In this document: in pieces, positions 24,340 to 35,161 of the stretch
Layout: every line of letters begins with the position of its first letter
Position numbering within the stretch: the stretch's first letter is position 1
From: Rhodospirillales bacterium
GTDB lineage: Bacteria; Pseudomonadota; Alphaproteobacteria; ATCC43930; CGMCC-115725
Length of the DNA: 54,674 nt
Direction: 5' to 3'
NCBI GenBank assembly: GCA_027315365.1
Contig: DAHUYF010000178.1
Location: forward strand, 1-54,674
Translations under genes and position numbers: made by a program
The notes under the pieces: model-generated
Databases searched by the model: none
What the model was told of the DNA's origin: nothing
The model's input: the letters and a program-made list of their open reading frames with translations, nothing else

Positions 24340-25606
24340 GCGGCGATGCCGGCGCTTGGCGATCGCGGTGCTGCTGCTGGCGCTCGCCTGCGGCGCACCC
24401 GGTGCCGCCGTCGCGGCCGGTGACGAATATCTGTGCGGCCCTTACGTCGGCCTCGATATCAAGCTTGCGCCGGCGATCCGCACCGATGTCGGCATTTCCG
24501 GCGACGATCACGCCTTCAGCTGCCTGGCATGGCAGAGCTTCATCTATCTCAACTGGCCGGCCAAGACGCCGGGCGAGCCCGATCGCGACGCCCGCTTCGG
24601 CCGTCCCGGCGTCACCGTCTGGGAAACCTACAAGCGTCATGACGAGGTGTTCCTTCAGGGGGGTGCACCGCCCGCGCCCTGGGGCGTCCCCGACCGCTCG
24701 CACGGCATGCCGCAGCGTCTCGCGATCATCCATCAGACCGATGGCGAGACCCTGGTCGACCGCGCCGGCAAGCCGGTCTATTACGAGATGCTGATCAACC
24801 GCGACGAGTTCAACTACATCGTCGCCAACCGCCTATACGACCCGGCCGCGCAGTTCGCCTTGGCACGGCGCGGCGATGTCGAGCTGCCCGCCGGCCCCAG
24901 CGCCGCCTACGGACCCACCGGCGCGATCGAGATCAAGGCGGCGTGGAAGGTGCTGAGTCCGGCCGAGCTGGCGCAATCGCCGCGCCGCTTCCACACCGCC
25001 GAAGCGGTCTTCGAGGACGGCTCGACCGCCACCGTGGGGCTGGTGGGCTTCCATCTCAACCAGCGCGTCACCGGCTTCACGCAAGGCCTCTGGGCGAGCT
25101 TCCTGCAGATCGACAGCGCCCCGGTGGCGGGCGCGGAAGAGACGGGGCACGCCTATTCCTTCTACGATCCCGCCTGCGCCCGCTGCGCCGTCAATGCCCG
25201 CACCGAGCCGCCGCAGAGCACCCAGGTCGAGCAGGTCTTTCCCGTCGCGCCCTCCGCGCGGGCGATCAACGACTTCGTCCAGGCCCTCATCCGCGCCGAC
25301 GATCCGGCCTCGCCCTGGCAGTTCTACGAGCTGCTGGGCGTGCAATGGCCGCAATATGCGTTCGGCCTGCCGGCGCCGGTGCCGGATCCGCAACGCCGCC
25401 TGCCGCGCGGCGTGCCGCTCTCGGTCGGCACGCCCAGCACCCGGACGCTGATGAACCCGGTGCTCGAGACCTTTCGCCAAACGCCCAATGTGAGCTGTCT
25501 CGGCTGCCATGCCGACGCGGCGATCGCGCCGCAGGCCGGCGCACCGCCGCTCGCCGCCGATTACAGCTTTTTGCTCGGCCACGCGCAGGCCGCCGCGCGC
25601 GAGTGA
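24332..25606 (+). CDS. Secreted protein with single CxxCH heme c motif, function unknown
   Basis: A 424-residue exported protein. The signal peptide is clear (LAIAVLLLALACGAPGAAVAAG). The mature chain has many Trp/Tyr residues (FSCLAWQSFIYLNWPAK, VTVWETYKRHDEVF) and a late FRQTPNVSCLGCHADA with the CxxCH motif near residue 389. It is thus a predicted periplasmic monoheme cytochrome-like protein in which the heme site is C-terminal; a Met ligand is not evident nearby. I do not recognise a named family. The ATG overlaps the DUF2783 stop by eight bases, tying a periplasmic product to a cytosolic monooxygenase pair. It is the last gene of the operon and converges with the chemoreceptor. Confidence 0.75.
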   Translation: MAERRCRRLAIAVLLLALACGAPGAAVAAGDEYLCGPYVGLDIKLAPAIRTDVGISGDDHAFSCLAWQSFIYLNWPAKTPGEPDRDARFGRPGVTVWETYKRHDEVFLQGGAPPAPWGVPDRSHGMPQRLAIIHQTDGETLVDRAGKPVYYEMLINRDEFNYIVANRLYDPAAQFALARRGDVELPAGPSAAYGPTGAIEIKAAWKVLSPAELAQSPRRFHTAEAVFEDGSTATVGLVGFHLNQRVTGFTQGLWASFLQIDSAPVAGAEETGHAYSFYDPACARCAVNARTEPPQSTQVEQVFPVAPSARAINDFVQALIRADDPASPWQFYELLGVQWPQYAFGLPAPVPDPQRRLPRGVPLSVGTPSTRTLMNPVLETFRQTPNVSCLGCHADAAIAPQAGAPPLAADYSFLLGHAQAAARE

Positions 25607-25659
25607 CGCTCGATCTCGCCGCCGCCTGATCCCGGCGATCCGACCCGGCGCGGCCGCCG

Positions 25660-27774
25660 TCAGGCGGCGCGGATCGAGGACAGGAAGCTTGCCATCTCGC
25701 CCTTGAGCCGCTCGGAATGGCGCGAGAGCTCCTCCGCCGCGGTCAGCACATGCCCGGCGGCCGCGCCGACCTTGCCCGAGGCCTGCGATACGCCGTCGAT
25801 GTTGCTCGAGACCTCGTCGGTTCCGCGGGCGGTCTCCTGGACATTCGTCGTGATGCCGCGGGTGGCGGCGTTCTGCTGCTCCACCGAGGCGGCGATCTCG
25901 GCGGAGATCTCGCTCATCTGAGCGATCGTGTTGCTGATGCCGCGGATGGCGGCAACCGCTTCGCCCGTGCTGCCTTGAATGGCGGCGATCTGGGCCGCGA
26001 TCTCCTCCGTCGCCTTTGCCGTCTGTCCCGCCAGATTCTTGACCTCGGCGGCGACCACGGCAAAGCCCCGTCCCGCCTCGCCGGCGCGGGCCGCCTCGAT
26101 CGTGGCGTTGAGCGCCAGGAGATTGGTCTGTGCGGCAATCGTCTGGATCAAGCTCACGACTTCGCCGATCTTTTCCGCCGCCTTGGTCAGGCCTTCGACG
26201 GTCTCGTCGGTACGCTGCGCGTCCTTGACCGCCTGGCTGGCGATCGCCGAGGACCGCTCGACGCGGCCGGCGATCTCGCCGATCGATGCGGTGAGCTCCT
26301 CGGTCGCCGATGCGATCGTCTGCGCGTTGGCGCTCGCCTGCCGCGACGCCGATGCGACGGCGGCCGTCTGCCGGCCGGCCTGCTCGACCAGCCCGGACAT
26401 GGATTGCGCGGCGCCATGCATGCCGGTGGCGGCCGACGCGACCGCCTCGACAATGCCGCCGACATTGCTTTCGAAGCGATCGGCGAGCGCGATCATCGCG
26501 CTGCGCTTCTCTTCGGCCGCGCGCGCATCCTGCGCCTTCTTCGCGGCTTCGGCGCGCGACTGCTCGAGGGCGTTCCGCTTGAACACCTCCACCGCCTTGG
26601 CCATCGCGCCGATCTCGTCGGTTTCGTCGCGCGACGGCACTTCCACCGCCATCTCGCCGGCAGCCAGCCGGCTCATCGCCAGCGTCATCCCGACGATCGG
26701 TCGGATGACGCTGCGCGCGATAAAAAACGCGACGAGGCCGCCGACGAGCAGCGACAGGCCGGCGAGGATGCGCTGCATCGCGATGGTGCCGGCGATGGTC
26801 GCCTCGCTGGACTGCCGTGCGCCGTTGAACTGGTCCCGCATGGCCTCTTGCGCGGCCTGCGTCGCGGTCATGACGTCGTCGAGCCGCGGGCCGATTTCCT
26901 CGTCGAAGAACTCGTCGCCGGTGAGGATGTCGGCCGACAGCGCCTTGAAATTGGCGGCGTAGGCATCGAGCGCGGTCTTGAGCGGTTCGAGCAGCGGTTG
27001 CGCCTTGTCCGGCACTCCCGCCTTCTGGAGCAGGGCGAATGCCGACAGGGCGCGCCCGACGCCCATCTTGAAATTCTCGACCTCCGGCGGATCGCGTGTC
27101 GCCATGAACCGCCAGTTCACCAGCCGCATGAACAGCAATGCCGAATCCAGCCTTGCCGCGGTGGCATTGGCGGCCGGCTGATCGGCCGCCCGGATCGCGT
27201 CGAGCAGCTTGTTGGCGGCAGAGGTGAGTGCGTCGGCGCTGGCAAAAAGCTTGGCGCGATCGGCCTGCATCTGACCGACCGTGCCGACGAGCGTGCCGCG
27301 CGCTTCCTGGAACTTGGCCAGCGCCTGGCCGAGCCCGTCATAGGTCTGGCGCGCCGTGCCGGCGAGCGCCGCCTGTCGCACCCCTTGGAGGCGCGCGGCG
27401 GCATCGGCTTCCGCCTGCTTTTCCGACTGAAGCGCGGCGTCATCGCCGCTGACCTTGTAGCGCAGGATCGAGGCGCGGATGACCTGGATGTCGCGCAGGA
27501 GCTCGAGCTCCCGCGTGTTGTCGTCGGAGAGCGCGCTCATGCGGCCGATCGCATCCCTCACCGAGGTCAGCTCCTGCACCGCATAGCCGGCCAGGACCAG
27601 GCCGAACAGGGCCAGCATGCCGACGCCGGCATAAAGACGCCAGCGAATGCCCAGCCGCCACCCGGCCGGTATGGGCAGCCGCAACCGCAGATCGGGAAAG
27701 CGCATGTGAAGCACCGGAAGCGACATCGCGAACCGGCTGACGCTAGGCAGGACGGGTGAAAATTCGGTTAGCAC
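25660..27774 (-). CDS. Methyl-accepting chemotaxis protein
   Basis: A 704-residue chemoreceptor. TM1 is at about residues 47-66 ([20 protein letters not shown]), followed by a helical periplasmic domain of about 270 residues rich in Ala/Gln. TM2 is near 335-352 ([15 protein letters not shown]), then a HAMP domain, and a long coiled-coil signalling region with the conserved tip [19 protein letters not shown]. There is no terminal CheR pentapeptide. The GTG start at 27774 has GGAAG seven bases ahead; ATG codons at 27726 and 27705 lack such a site. It converges on the aromatic operon, so it could sense a substrate of that pathway, but this is only positional. Confidence 0.88.
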   Translation of the reverse strand: MLTEFSPVLPSVSRFAMSLPVLHMRFPDLRLRLPIPAGWRLGIRWRLYAGVGMLALFGLVLAGYAVQELTSVRDAIGRMSALSDDNTRELELLRDIQVIRASILRYKVSGDDAALQSEKQAEADAAARLQGVRQAALAGTARQTYDGLGQALAKFQEARGTLVGTVGQMQADRAKLFASADALTSAANKLLDAIRAADQPAANATAARLDSALLFMRLVNWRFMATRDPPEVENFKMGVGRALSAFALLQKAGVPDKAQPLLEPLKTALDAYAANFKALSADILTGDEFFDEEIGPRLDDVMTATQAAQEAMRDQFNGARQSSEATIAGTIAMQRILAGLSLLVGGLVAFFIARSVIRPIVGMTLAMSRLAAGEMAVEVPSRDETDEIGAMAKAVEVFKRNALEQSRAEAAKKAQDARAAEEKRSAMIALADRFESNVGGIVEAVASAATGMHGAAQSMSGLVEQAGRQTAAVASASRQASANAQTIASATEELTASIGEIAGRVERSSAIASQAVKDAQRTDETVEGLTKAAEKIGEVVSLIQTIAAQTNLLALNATIEAARAGEAGRGFAVVAAEVKNLAGQTAKATEEIAAQIAAIQGSTGEAVAAIRGISNTIAQMSEISAEIAASVEQQNAATRGITTNVQETARGTDEVSSNIDGVSQASGKVGAAAGHVLTAAEELSRHSERLKGEMASFLSSIRAA

Positions 27775-27861
27775 GCAGCAACTTCCACCCCGATGCGGCG
27801 CCGTAGAAATCTCGACGGCAGCGCCGAGGCCGGATATCTCTCCGGCCCCAGCATATTCTAT

Positions 27862-27903
27862 GTTTCAGAGATTTATTTTCGCACTCGCACCCATATCTGA
27901 AAC
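27862..27903. promoter_or_regulatory. Inverted repeat upstream of the chemoreceptor
   Basis: GTTTCAGAGAT (27862-27872) and ATATCTGAAAC (27893-27903) form an 11-bp inverted repeat with one mismatch in an AT-rich patch, 88 bases before the chemoreceptor start. On the minus strand TAGAAT, a good -10 box, lies just downstream of it. It may be an operator or a terminator for the lactonase gene. Confidence 0.35.
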
Positions 27904-27942
27904 GGCCGCCGGATTGTTGCCGCGCAGAGCCGCCGCCCGATC

Positions 27943-28749
27943 CTACCCGGCCGGCTCCGCGTCGAGCCTGACCGCGACGCCCTCCAGCTCGCGGCCGGGC
28001 GGGCGATAGCGCTGCATCACCAGCGGATCGTGGCCGGGCACGATGTGCCGCGCCGAGGCGGCGAGCTGATGCAGGCGCCGGTGGCCATCGAGCATGTCGG
28101 CGACGTTGTGGACGATCGGAAAAGGCCGGCCCTGCTCCATATTGGCGTAGAGATGGCTGGTGTCGGAGGCGAGGACCACCCAGCCGCGCCGGGTGAGCAC
28201 GCGCACGCATTGGATGCCGGCGGTGTGGCCGCCGATGCGATGGACGGAGAATCCCGCGGCCAGCTCGTCGTCGCCGTCATGGAAAGCGACGCGGCCGGCG
28301 AAGACGTGGCGGACCATCTCGGTCACGTCCTCGACGGCAAAGGCGTGACGCATCGCCGGATGGCACATGCAGCGGCCGGTGGCGAACTGCATTTCGCGGT
28401 CCTGGAGGTGAAAGCGCGCCCGCGGGAAGGCGTCGAGCGTGCCGGCATGATCGTAGTGCAGGTGGGTGATGACCACGTCCTCGACCGTCGCGGGGTCGAT
28501 GCCGAGCGCCTGCACGCCCGCGGCGGGGGCGCGCAGCAGCTGGCGCCGGCGCGCGCGCGCCTGCGCCTCGCCGAAGCCGGTATCGACGATGAAGACGCGG
28601 TCCGAACGCTGCGCCACCCAGACGAAGTAGTCGAGCGGCGAAGCCCCCTCATGCGGGTCGCCGCCGATGAAGTTCTCCGCCGCGCTGCGCTCGGCGTGAT
28701 GCGCATAGCGGATGGCGAAGAGGTTGAACGGCTCGATCGCGGCGCTCAT
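27943..28749 (-). CDS. Metallo-beta-lactamase-fold N-acyl homoserine lactonase family protein
   Basis: A 268-residue MBL-fold hydrolase. The metal motif HLHYDHAG (THLHYDHAGTLDAF), the downstream HRIGGHTAGIQ, the bridging Asp in LASDTSHL and the last His in IVPGHDPLV are all present, so two metal ions should be bound. The FIVDTGFG strand and the overall length fit the AHL lactonase-like group, which includes quorum-quenching lactonases but also hydrolases of other lactones. It has no signal peptide. The ATG overlaps the stop of the LLM gene (ATGA), so it is translated with it. Confidence 0.85.
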   Translation of the reverse strand: MSAAIEPFNLFAIRYAHHAERSAAENFIGGDPHEGASPLDYFVWVAQRSDRVFIVDTGFGEAQARARRRQLLRAPAAGVQALGIDPATVEDVVITHLHYDHAGTLDAFPRARFHLQDREMQFATGRCMCHPAMRHAFAVEDVTEMVRHVFAGRVAFHDGDDELAAGFSVHRIGGHTAGIQCVRVLTRRGWVVLASDTSHLYANMEQGRPFPIVHNVADMLDGHRRLHQLAASARHIVPGHDPLVMQRYRPPGRELEGVAVRLDAEPAG

Positions 28750-29822
28750 GCGCTGGCCCGCGCGCGCCGCGCCGGATCGGCGAAGCTGGGCATGACCTCG
28801 GCGGCGAACAGCTCGAGCGAGGCCAGCGCCCGGTCGATGCCGTACCACGGCGGATAATGCAGCATCAGCGAGGCGAGGCCGGTCATGTGCTGCAGCCGCT
28901 GCAGCTTCTCGACCACGGTCTTGGGCGAACCGTGGAGGATGATGTCGCGGGCGAGCGTGTCGTAGTCGCGGCCGTTGGCGGCGCCGGTGCCGACGGTGCC
29001 GAGATATCCCGAGGTATGGCCGCTGAAGAAATGCGACTGGTGGCGCAGCATGCCGGCCTCGCTCTCCGCCTTCGCCTTGGCGTCGGTCTCCGCGACGTAG
29101 ACCCAGCGCGCGATGTCGACGTGGCCGCGCCCGGGATTGCCCGTCAACTCCGCCGGCGTCTCCGCCAGCGCGTCGCGGTAGTGCCTGACCTGCTTCGCCA
29201 GCCCCTCGAACGGCGTCCAGGTCGACAGCATCAGCCCCAGACCCATCCGCCCCGCGACCGCGATCGAGCGGTCGGTGGCGCCGGCGAGCAGGATCGGCGG
29301 ATGCGGCTGCTGCCGGGACTGCGGAAACAGCTCGTACTCGCCAGCCACCTTGACCGCGAAATGCGTGCCCCGATGGTCGACGCGCTTCTCGCGCAACAGC
29401 CGCATCAGCAGCGGCAGCGCCTCCTCCTGGATGTCGCGCCGCGCCGCGAAATCGACGCCGAAGCCCTCGAACTCGTACTGGCGATAGCCGGAACCGAGGC
29501 CGAGGGCGAAGCGGCCGCCGCTGAGGATGTCGACGAAGGCGGCGTTCTCGGCGACGCGCAGCGGATTGGCCAGCGGCAGGGTGACCACCGCCGTGCCGAT
29601 CTTGATGCGCCGGGTCAGGGCCGCGAGGTAGCCGGCGTAGACGAAGACGTCCGGCATGATGCCGTACTGGCTGCTGAAGTGATGCTCGGCCACCCAGGCA
29701 TAATCGAAGCCCAGCGCATCGGCGCGCAGCACCTCGCGCGTCACGCGCTGATGCACGTCGCGATGCGGATAGGGTTCGGTTTCGGTGTTGGGGTGGGATG
29801 TGAAGAGTATGCCGAATTCCAT
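28746..29822 (-). CDS. LLM-class (luciferase-like) flavin-dependent oxidoreductase
   Basis: A 358-residue luciferase-like TIM-barrel monooxygenase using reduced FMN. Signs are MEFGILFTSHPN, ADALGFDYAWVAEHHFSSQY, KIGTAVVTLPLANPLRVAE, DILSGGRFALGLGSGYRQYE and PPILLAGATDRSIAVAG. Members oxidise aliphatic, sulfonated or cyclic ketone substrates. Coupling to a lactonase suggests a Baeyer-Villiger-type sequence in which the monooxygenase makes a lactone that the next enzyme opens; this is an inference. The start has GGGGAGGAG ahead. It needs a flavin reductase from elsewhere. Confidence 0.87.
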   Translation of the reverse strand: MEFGILFTSHPNTETEPYPHRDVHQRVTREVLRADALGFDYAWVAEHHFSSQYGIMPDVFVYAGYLAALTRRIKIGTAVVTLPLANPLRVAENAAFVDILSGGRFALGLGSGYRQYEFEGFGVDFAARRDIQEEALPLLMRLLREKRVDHRGTHFAVKVAGEYELFPQSRQQPHPPILLAGATDRSIAVAGRMGLGLMLSTWTPFEGLAKQVRHYRDALAETPAELTGNPGRGHVDIARWVYVAETDAKAKAESEAGMLRHQSHFFSGHTSGYLGTVGTGAANGRDYDTLARDIILHGSPKTVVEKLQRLQHMTGLASLMLHYPPWYGIDRALASLELFAAEVMPSFADPARRARASA

Positions 29823-30100
29823 GCCTGGCGCTCCTCCCCGGCGGCTCGCCTAGTCCGGCGCGCCTGCTGCCGGGCATCATCCCATCCCGGCGCGCGAGGC
29901 GCCAAGGGATTCCACCGGCCGGCGGCCTTTCAAGAATTTCCAAGAGAATCTATCAGTCTCTATTTACATCTCGCAAAGGAATGACCGAGAATAATGCGGA
30001 AGAACAAGAAAATCTTCAATAATCTCGGTGATTGAGCGAGTTTTCTCATGTATTTATGCAATCTCGTGCCGACAGTGGGGCACCCGCAGGCGAGGATGGC

Positions 30101-30520
30101 ATGAGGCTGGTCACGTTCGAGACCCAGTCGCGGCGGGACCGCAACTGGCGCACGGTCGGCATCTTCGACGACCGTCCGTCGGCGGTGGCCGAGGCCGAAC
30201 GCCTGCTCGCGGCGCGGCGCACGCCGGCGGTGCGCGTCGTGCAGGTGCTGTACGAGCCCGGCGGGTCGACCTGCACGGAATACACCGTCTTTCGCGCCAC
30301 CTGCTTCGACGACGAGAACGAGCGCAGCCGCGCCGGCCTCGCCGATCAGGCGATGTTCGAATGGGGCGACGACGGCCGCCGGCGCGCGGAGGCGGGCGAG
30401 GTGTGCGAGGTGTGGATCGAGCGTCACTGGCCGCGCTGGGCGCCCGATTGGGCGACGACGGCGCTCGCCCTGTCGTTTGCCGTGCTGCTGGCCTCGATCA
30501 TGTTCCGCTGGACGCGGTAG
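30101..30520 (+). CDS. Uncharacterised membrane-anchored protein, paralogue of 1-212
   Basis: A 139-residue protein. Residues 1-70 hold the same domain as the partial protein at the window start: NWRTVGIFDDRPSAVAEAER, VRVVQVLYEP, CTEYTVFRATC. A charged linker follows, then a C-terminal transmembrane helix (WATTALALSFAVLLASIMF) ending in RWTR, so the domain should face the cytosol as a tail-anchored protein. The frame is open to a TTG at 30032, but homology and the GAGGA before the ATG at 30101 favour this start. Function unknown; the AT-rich 270 bases ahead probably contain its promoter. The GT9 gene follows after 28 bases. Confidence 0.7.
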   Translation: MRLVTFETQSRRDRNWRTVGIFDDRPSAVAEAERLLAARRTPAVRVVQVLYEPGGSTCTEYTVFRATCFDDENERSRAGLADQAMFEWGDDGRRRAEAGEVCEVWIERHWPRWAPDWATTALALSFAVLLASIMFRWTR

Positions 30521-30548
30521 CGGCGGCACTTGCCTCGGCGGCGCGGCG

Positions 30549-31546
30549 ATGACACTGTCGCGCGCCATGGATCTGCTGGTCTATTCCGGCCTCGAGCTGC
30601 TGGGCGACGGGGTGATGAAGCTGCCCTTCCTCGGCGCGCTTCGCCGGCGTTGGCCGCAAGCGCGCATCACCTGGCTCGCGGGCAAGGGCGAGACCGTCTA
30701 CGCCCACGCGCTGGCGCCGCTGGTGGCCCCCCTCCTCGACGAGATCATCGAGAACGCCGGCATCGGCTCGCGCGCCGCCGAGCTGCGGCGGCGGCCGCTG
30801 CCGGGTCGGCGCTTCGATCTCGTCATCGACACCCAGCGCCGCGTGCTCACCAGCCTCATCCTGCGCCGGCTCGACACCCGCTGCTTCGTCTCCGCGGCGG
30901 CGCGCTTCCTGCTCTCCGACAAGCGACCGCCGCGCGGCTACGAGCGGCCGCCCCGGCTCATCGACCAGCTCCTCGACCTCGTCGCCATTGCCGGCGGCGA
31001 GCCGGTGCGACCGGGCTTCGGCCTCGCCGTCGGTCCGCCCTGGAGCGAGGCCGCGGCGCTGGCCTTGCCGCCCGGGCCGGTCTATGTCGGCATCGCCCCG
31101 GGCGCCGGCGGCGCGCACAAGCGCTGGCCGCGCGAGCGTTTCCTCGCGCTCGCCGCGGCACAGCAGCGCGCCGGGCGGCGCGCGGTGCTGCTGCTCGGCC
31201 CCGACGAGCGCGGCTGGGCGGAAGAGCTGGCGCAGGCGCTGCCCGAGGCGCTCCTGCCGCTGCAGGACCGGCGCATCGCGCCGGCGGTCGCCGCCTCGCC
31301 GCTCTACACGCTGGCGCTCGCCGGGCGGCTCGCCGTCGCCGTCGCCAACGACAGCGGCACCGCGCATCTGCTGGCGGCGGGCGGCGCGCCGCTGGTCTCG
31401 CTGTTCGGGCCGAGCCCGGCGGCGAAATTCGCGCCCGCGGCGCGGCGGCTCGAGCTGATCGAGGCGCAAGGCTTCGGCGGCAGCGACATGGCGCTGATCC
31501 CGTTGAGCGCGGTGAGCGACGCGCTCGAGCGCAGCCTTGCCGCGGC

Positions 31547-31550
<4 letters not shown>
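30549..31550 (+). CDS. Glycosyltransferase family 9 (heptosyltransferase-like)
   Basis: A 333-residue GT-B glycosyltransferase resembling ADP-heptose:LPS heptosyltransferases. The N-terminal domain has LGDGVMKLPFLGALRRRWP and ITWLAGKGETVYAH. The donor-binding C-terminal half has IAPGAGGAHKRWPRERF, and VANDSGTAHLLAAGGAPLVS followed by LFGPSPAAKF is the GT9 signature. It would add a sugar to lipopolysaccharide core or a similar glycan on the cytosolic face. No other LPS gene is nearby. The last codons overlap, tail to tail, those of the histidine kinase. An alternative start is the Met six codons in. Confidence 0.85.
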
Positions 31551-34093
<2,543 letters not shown>

Positions 34094-34186
34094 CCTTACC
34101 CCACCGCACGCTGCAGCTCTGCGGGGAGATAGTTGCCGGCCGGTAGTAAACTTTTCATTAACCTCAACCTGCGCGCGCTGCCGCCC

Positions 34187-35161
34187 TCACCCGGCCTCCA
34201 GCAGATGGACGCTGAACAGGGCGGCCGGGTCGGTCCAGTGCCGCAGGGCCCGGAAACCGCCGCGCCCCGCCAGGCGCTGGAACTCGGCGACGGTGTACTT
34301 GCAGGAATCCTCGGTATGGATGCGCTCGCCCGCGGCAAAGCGGATGGCCCGCCCGGCGACGGTGACGATCTGGTCGGCCAGGCTCCGGATGTAGATCTCG
34401 ATGCGGCCGGCGGCCGCGTTGTAGAAGGCGTCGTGAGCGAAGCGGTCGAGGTCGAAATCGGCGTCGAGCTCGCGATTGATGCGCTCCAGCAGGTTGAGGT
34501 TGAAGGCGGCGGTGACCCCGGCGCGGTCGTTGTAGGCGGCATCGAGCGTGGCGGGATCCTTCTTGAGGTCGACCCCCACCAGCAGCGCGCCGCCGCGGCC
34601 GACCACGCGCCGGCAGCCGGCCAGGAAGTCCACCGCATCCTCGGGTGCGAAATTGCCGATGGTCGAGCCCGGGAAGAAGCCGAGCCGGCGCCCCTCGCCG
34701 CGCGCCGGCAGCGCCGGCAGGCGCAAGGGCTGGAGATAGTCGGCGCAGACCGCCACCACCGGCACCTCGGGGAAATCGGCGGCGACCTGCTCCGCGGCGC
34801 GGCGCAGCGGCTCGCGCGAGATGTCGATGGCGACATAGGCGGCGGGCTCGTCGAGCGCCGCCAGCAGCAGCCGCACCTTGCGCGAGGAGCCGCTGCCGAA
34901 TTCGATGAGCTGCGCATGCCGGCCGGCCAGCGCGCCGATCTCGCCGGCATAATCGCCGAGGATCGTCGTCTCGGTGCGCGTGAGGTAATATTCCGGCAGC
35001 TCGCAGATCTGCTCGAACAGCGACGAACCGCGCTCGTCATAGAGGAAGCGGCAGGGGATTTCCTTGGCGCGGCGGGTCAGCCCGCCCAGCACCGCATCGC
35101 GGAAGCTCTCCTCCGCCGGGGTGAGATCGTGAAATTGCGCCAGCGCGCCGCCGTGCCTCAT
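34187..35161 (-). CDS. egtD: L-histidine N-alpha-methyltransferase
   Basis: A 324-residue SAM-dependent methyltransferase that converts histidine to hercynine, the first step of ergothioneine synthesis. Family hallmarks: IPCRFLYDERGSSLFEQICE, LPEYYLTRTE, the SAM loop LIEFGSGSSRKVRLLL, AYVAIDISREPLRRAA, GFFPGSTIGNF and NLNLLERINRELDADFD. The length is typical. It overlaps the egtB stop (ATGA), the standard egtB-egtD coupling. Genes for gamma-glutamylcysteine handling (egtA, egtC) and the lyase egtE are not in the window. Confidence 0.93.
   Translation of the reverse strand: MRHGGALAQFHDLTPAEESFRDAVLGGLTRRAKEIPCRFLYDERGSSLFEQICELPEYYLTRTETTILGDYAGEIGALAGRHAQLIEFGSGSSRKVRLLLAALDEPAAYVAIDISREPLRRAAEQVAADFPEVPVVAVCADYLQPLRLPALPARGEGRRLGFFPGSTIGNFAPEDAVDFLAGCRRVVGRGGALLVGVDLKKDPATLDAAYNDRAGVTAAFNLNLLERINRELDADFDLDRFAHDAFYNAAAGRIEIYIRSLADQIVTVAGRAIRFAAGERIHTEDSCKYTVAEFQRLAGRGGFRALRHWTDPAALFSVHLLEAG

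Noticed and set aside
27943-29943. A 666-codon minus-strand frame joining the LLM region to the lactonase
   Set aside because: Its first 400 codons are out of frame with the clear LLM monooxygenase. The real lactonase starts at 28749, coupled to the LLM stop, so this is not a fusion.
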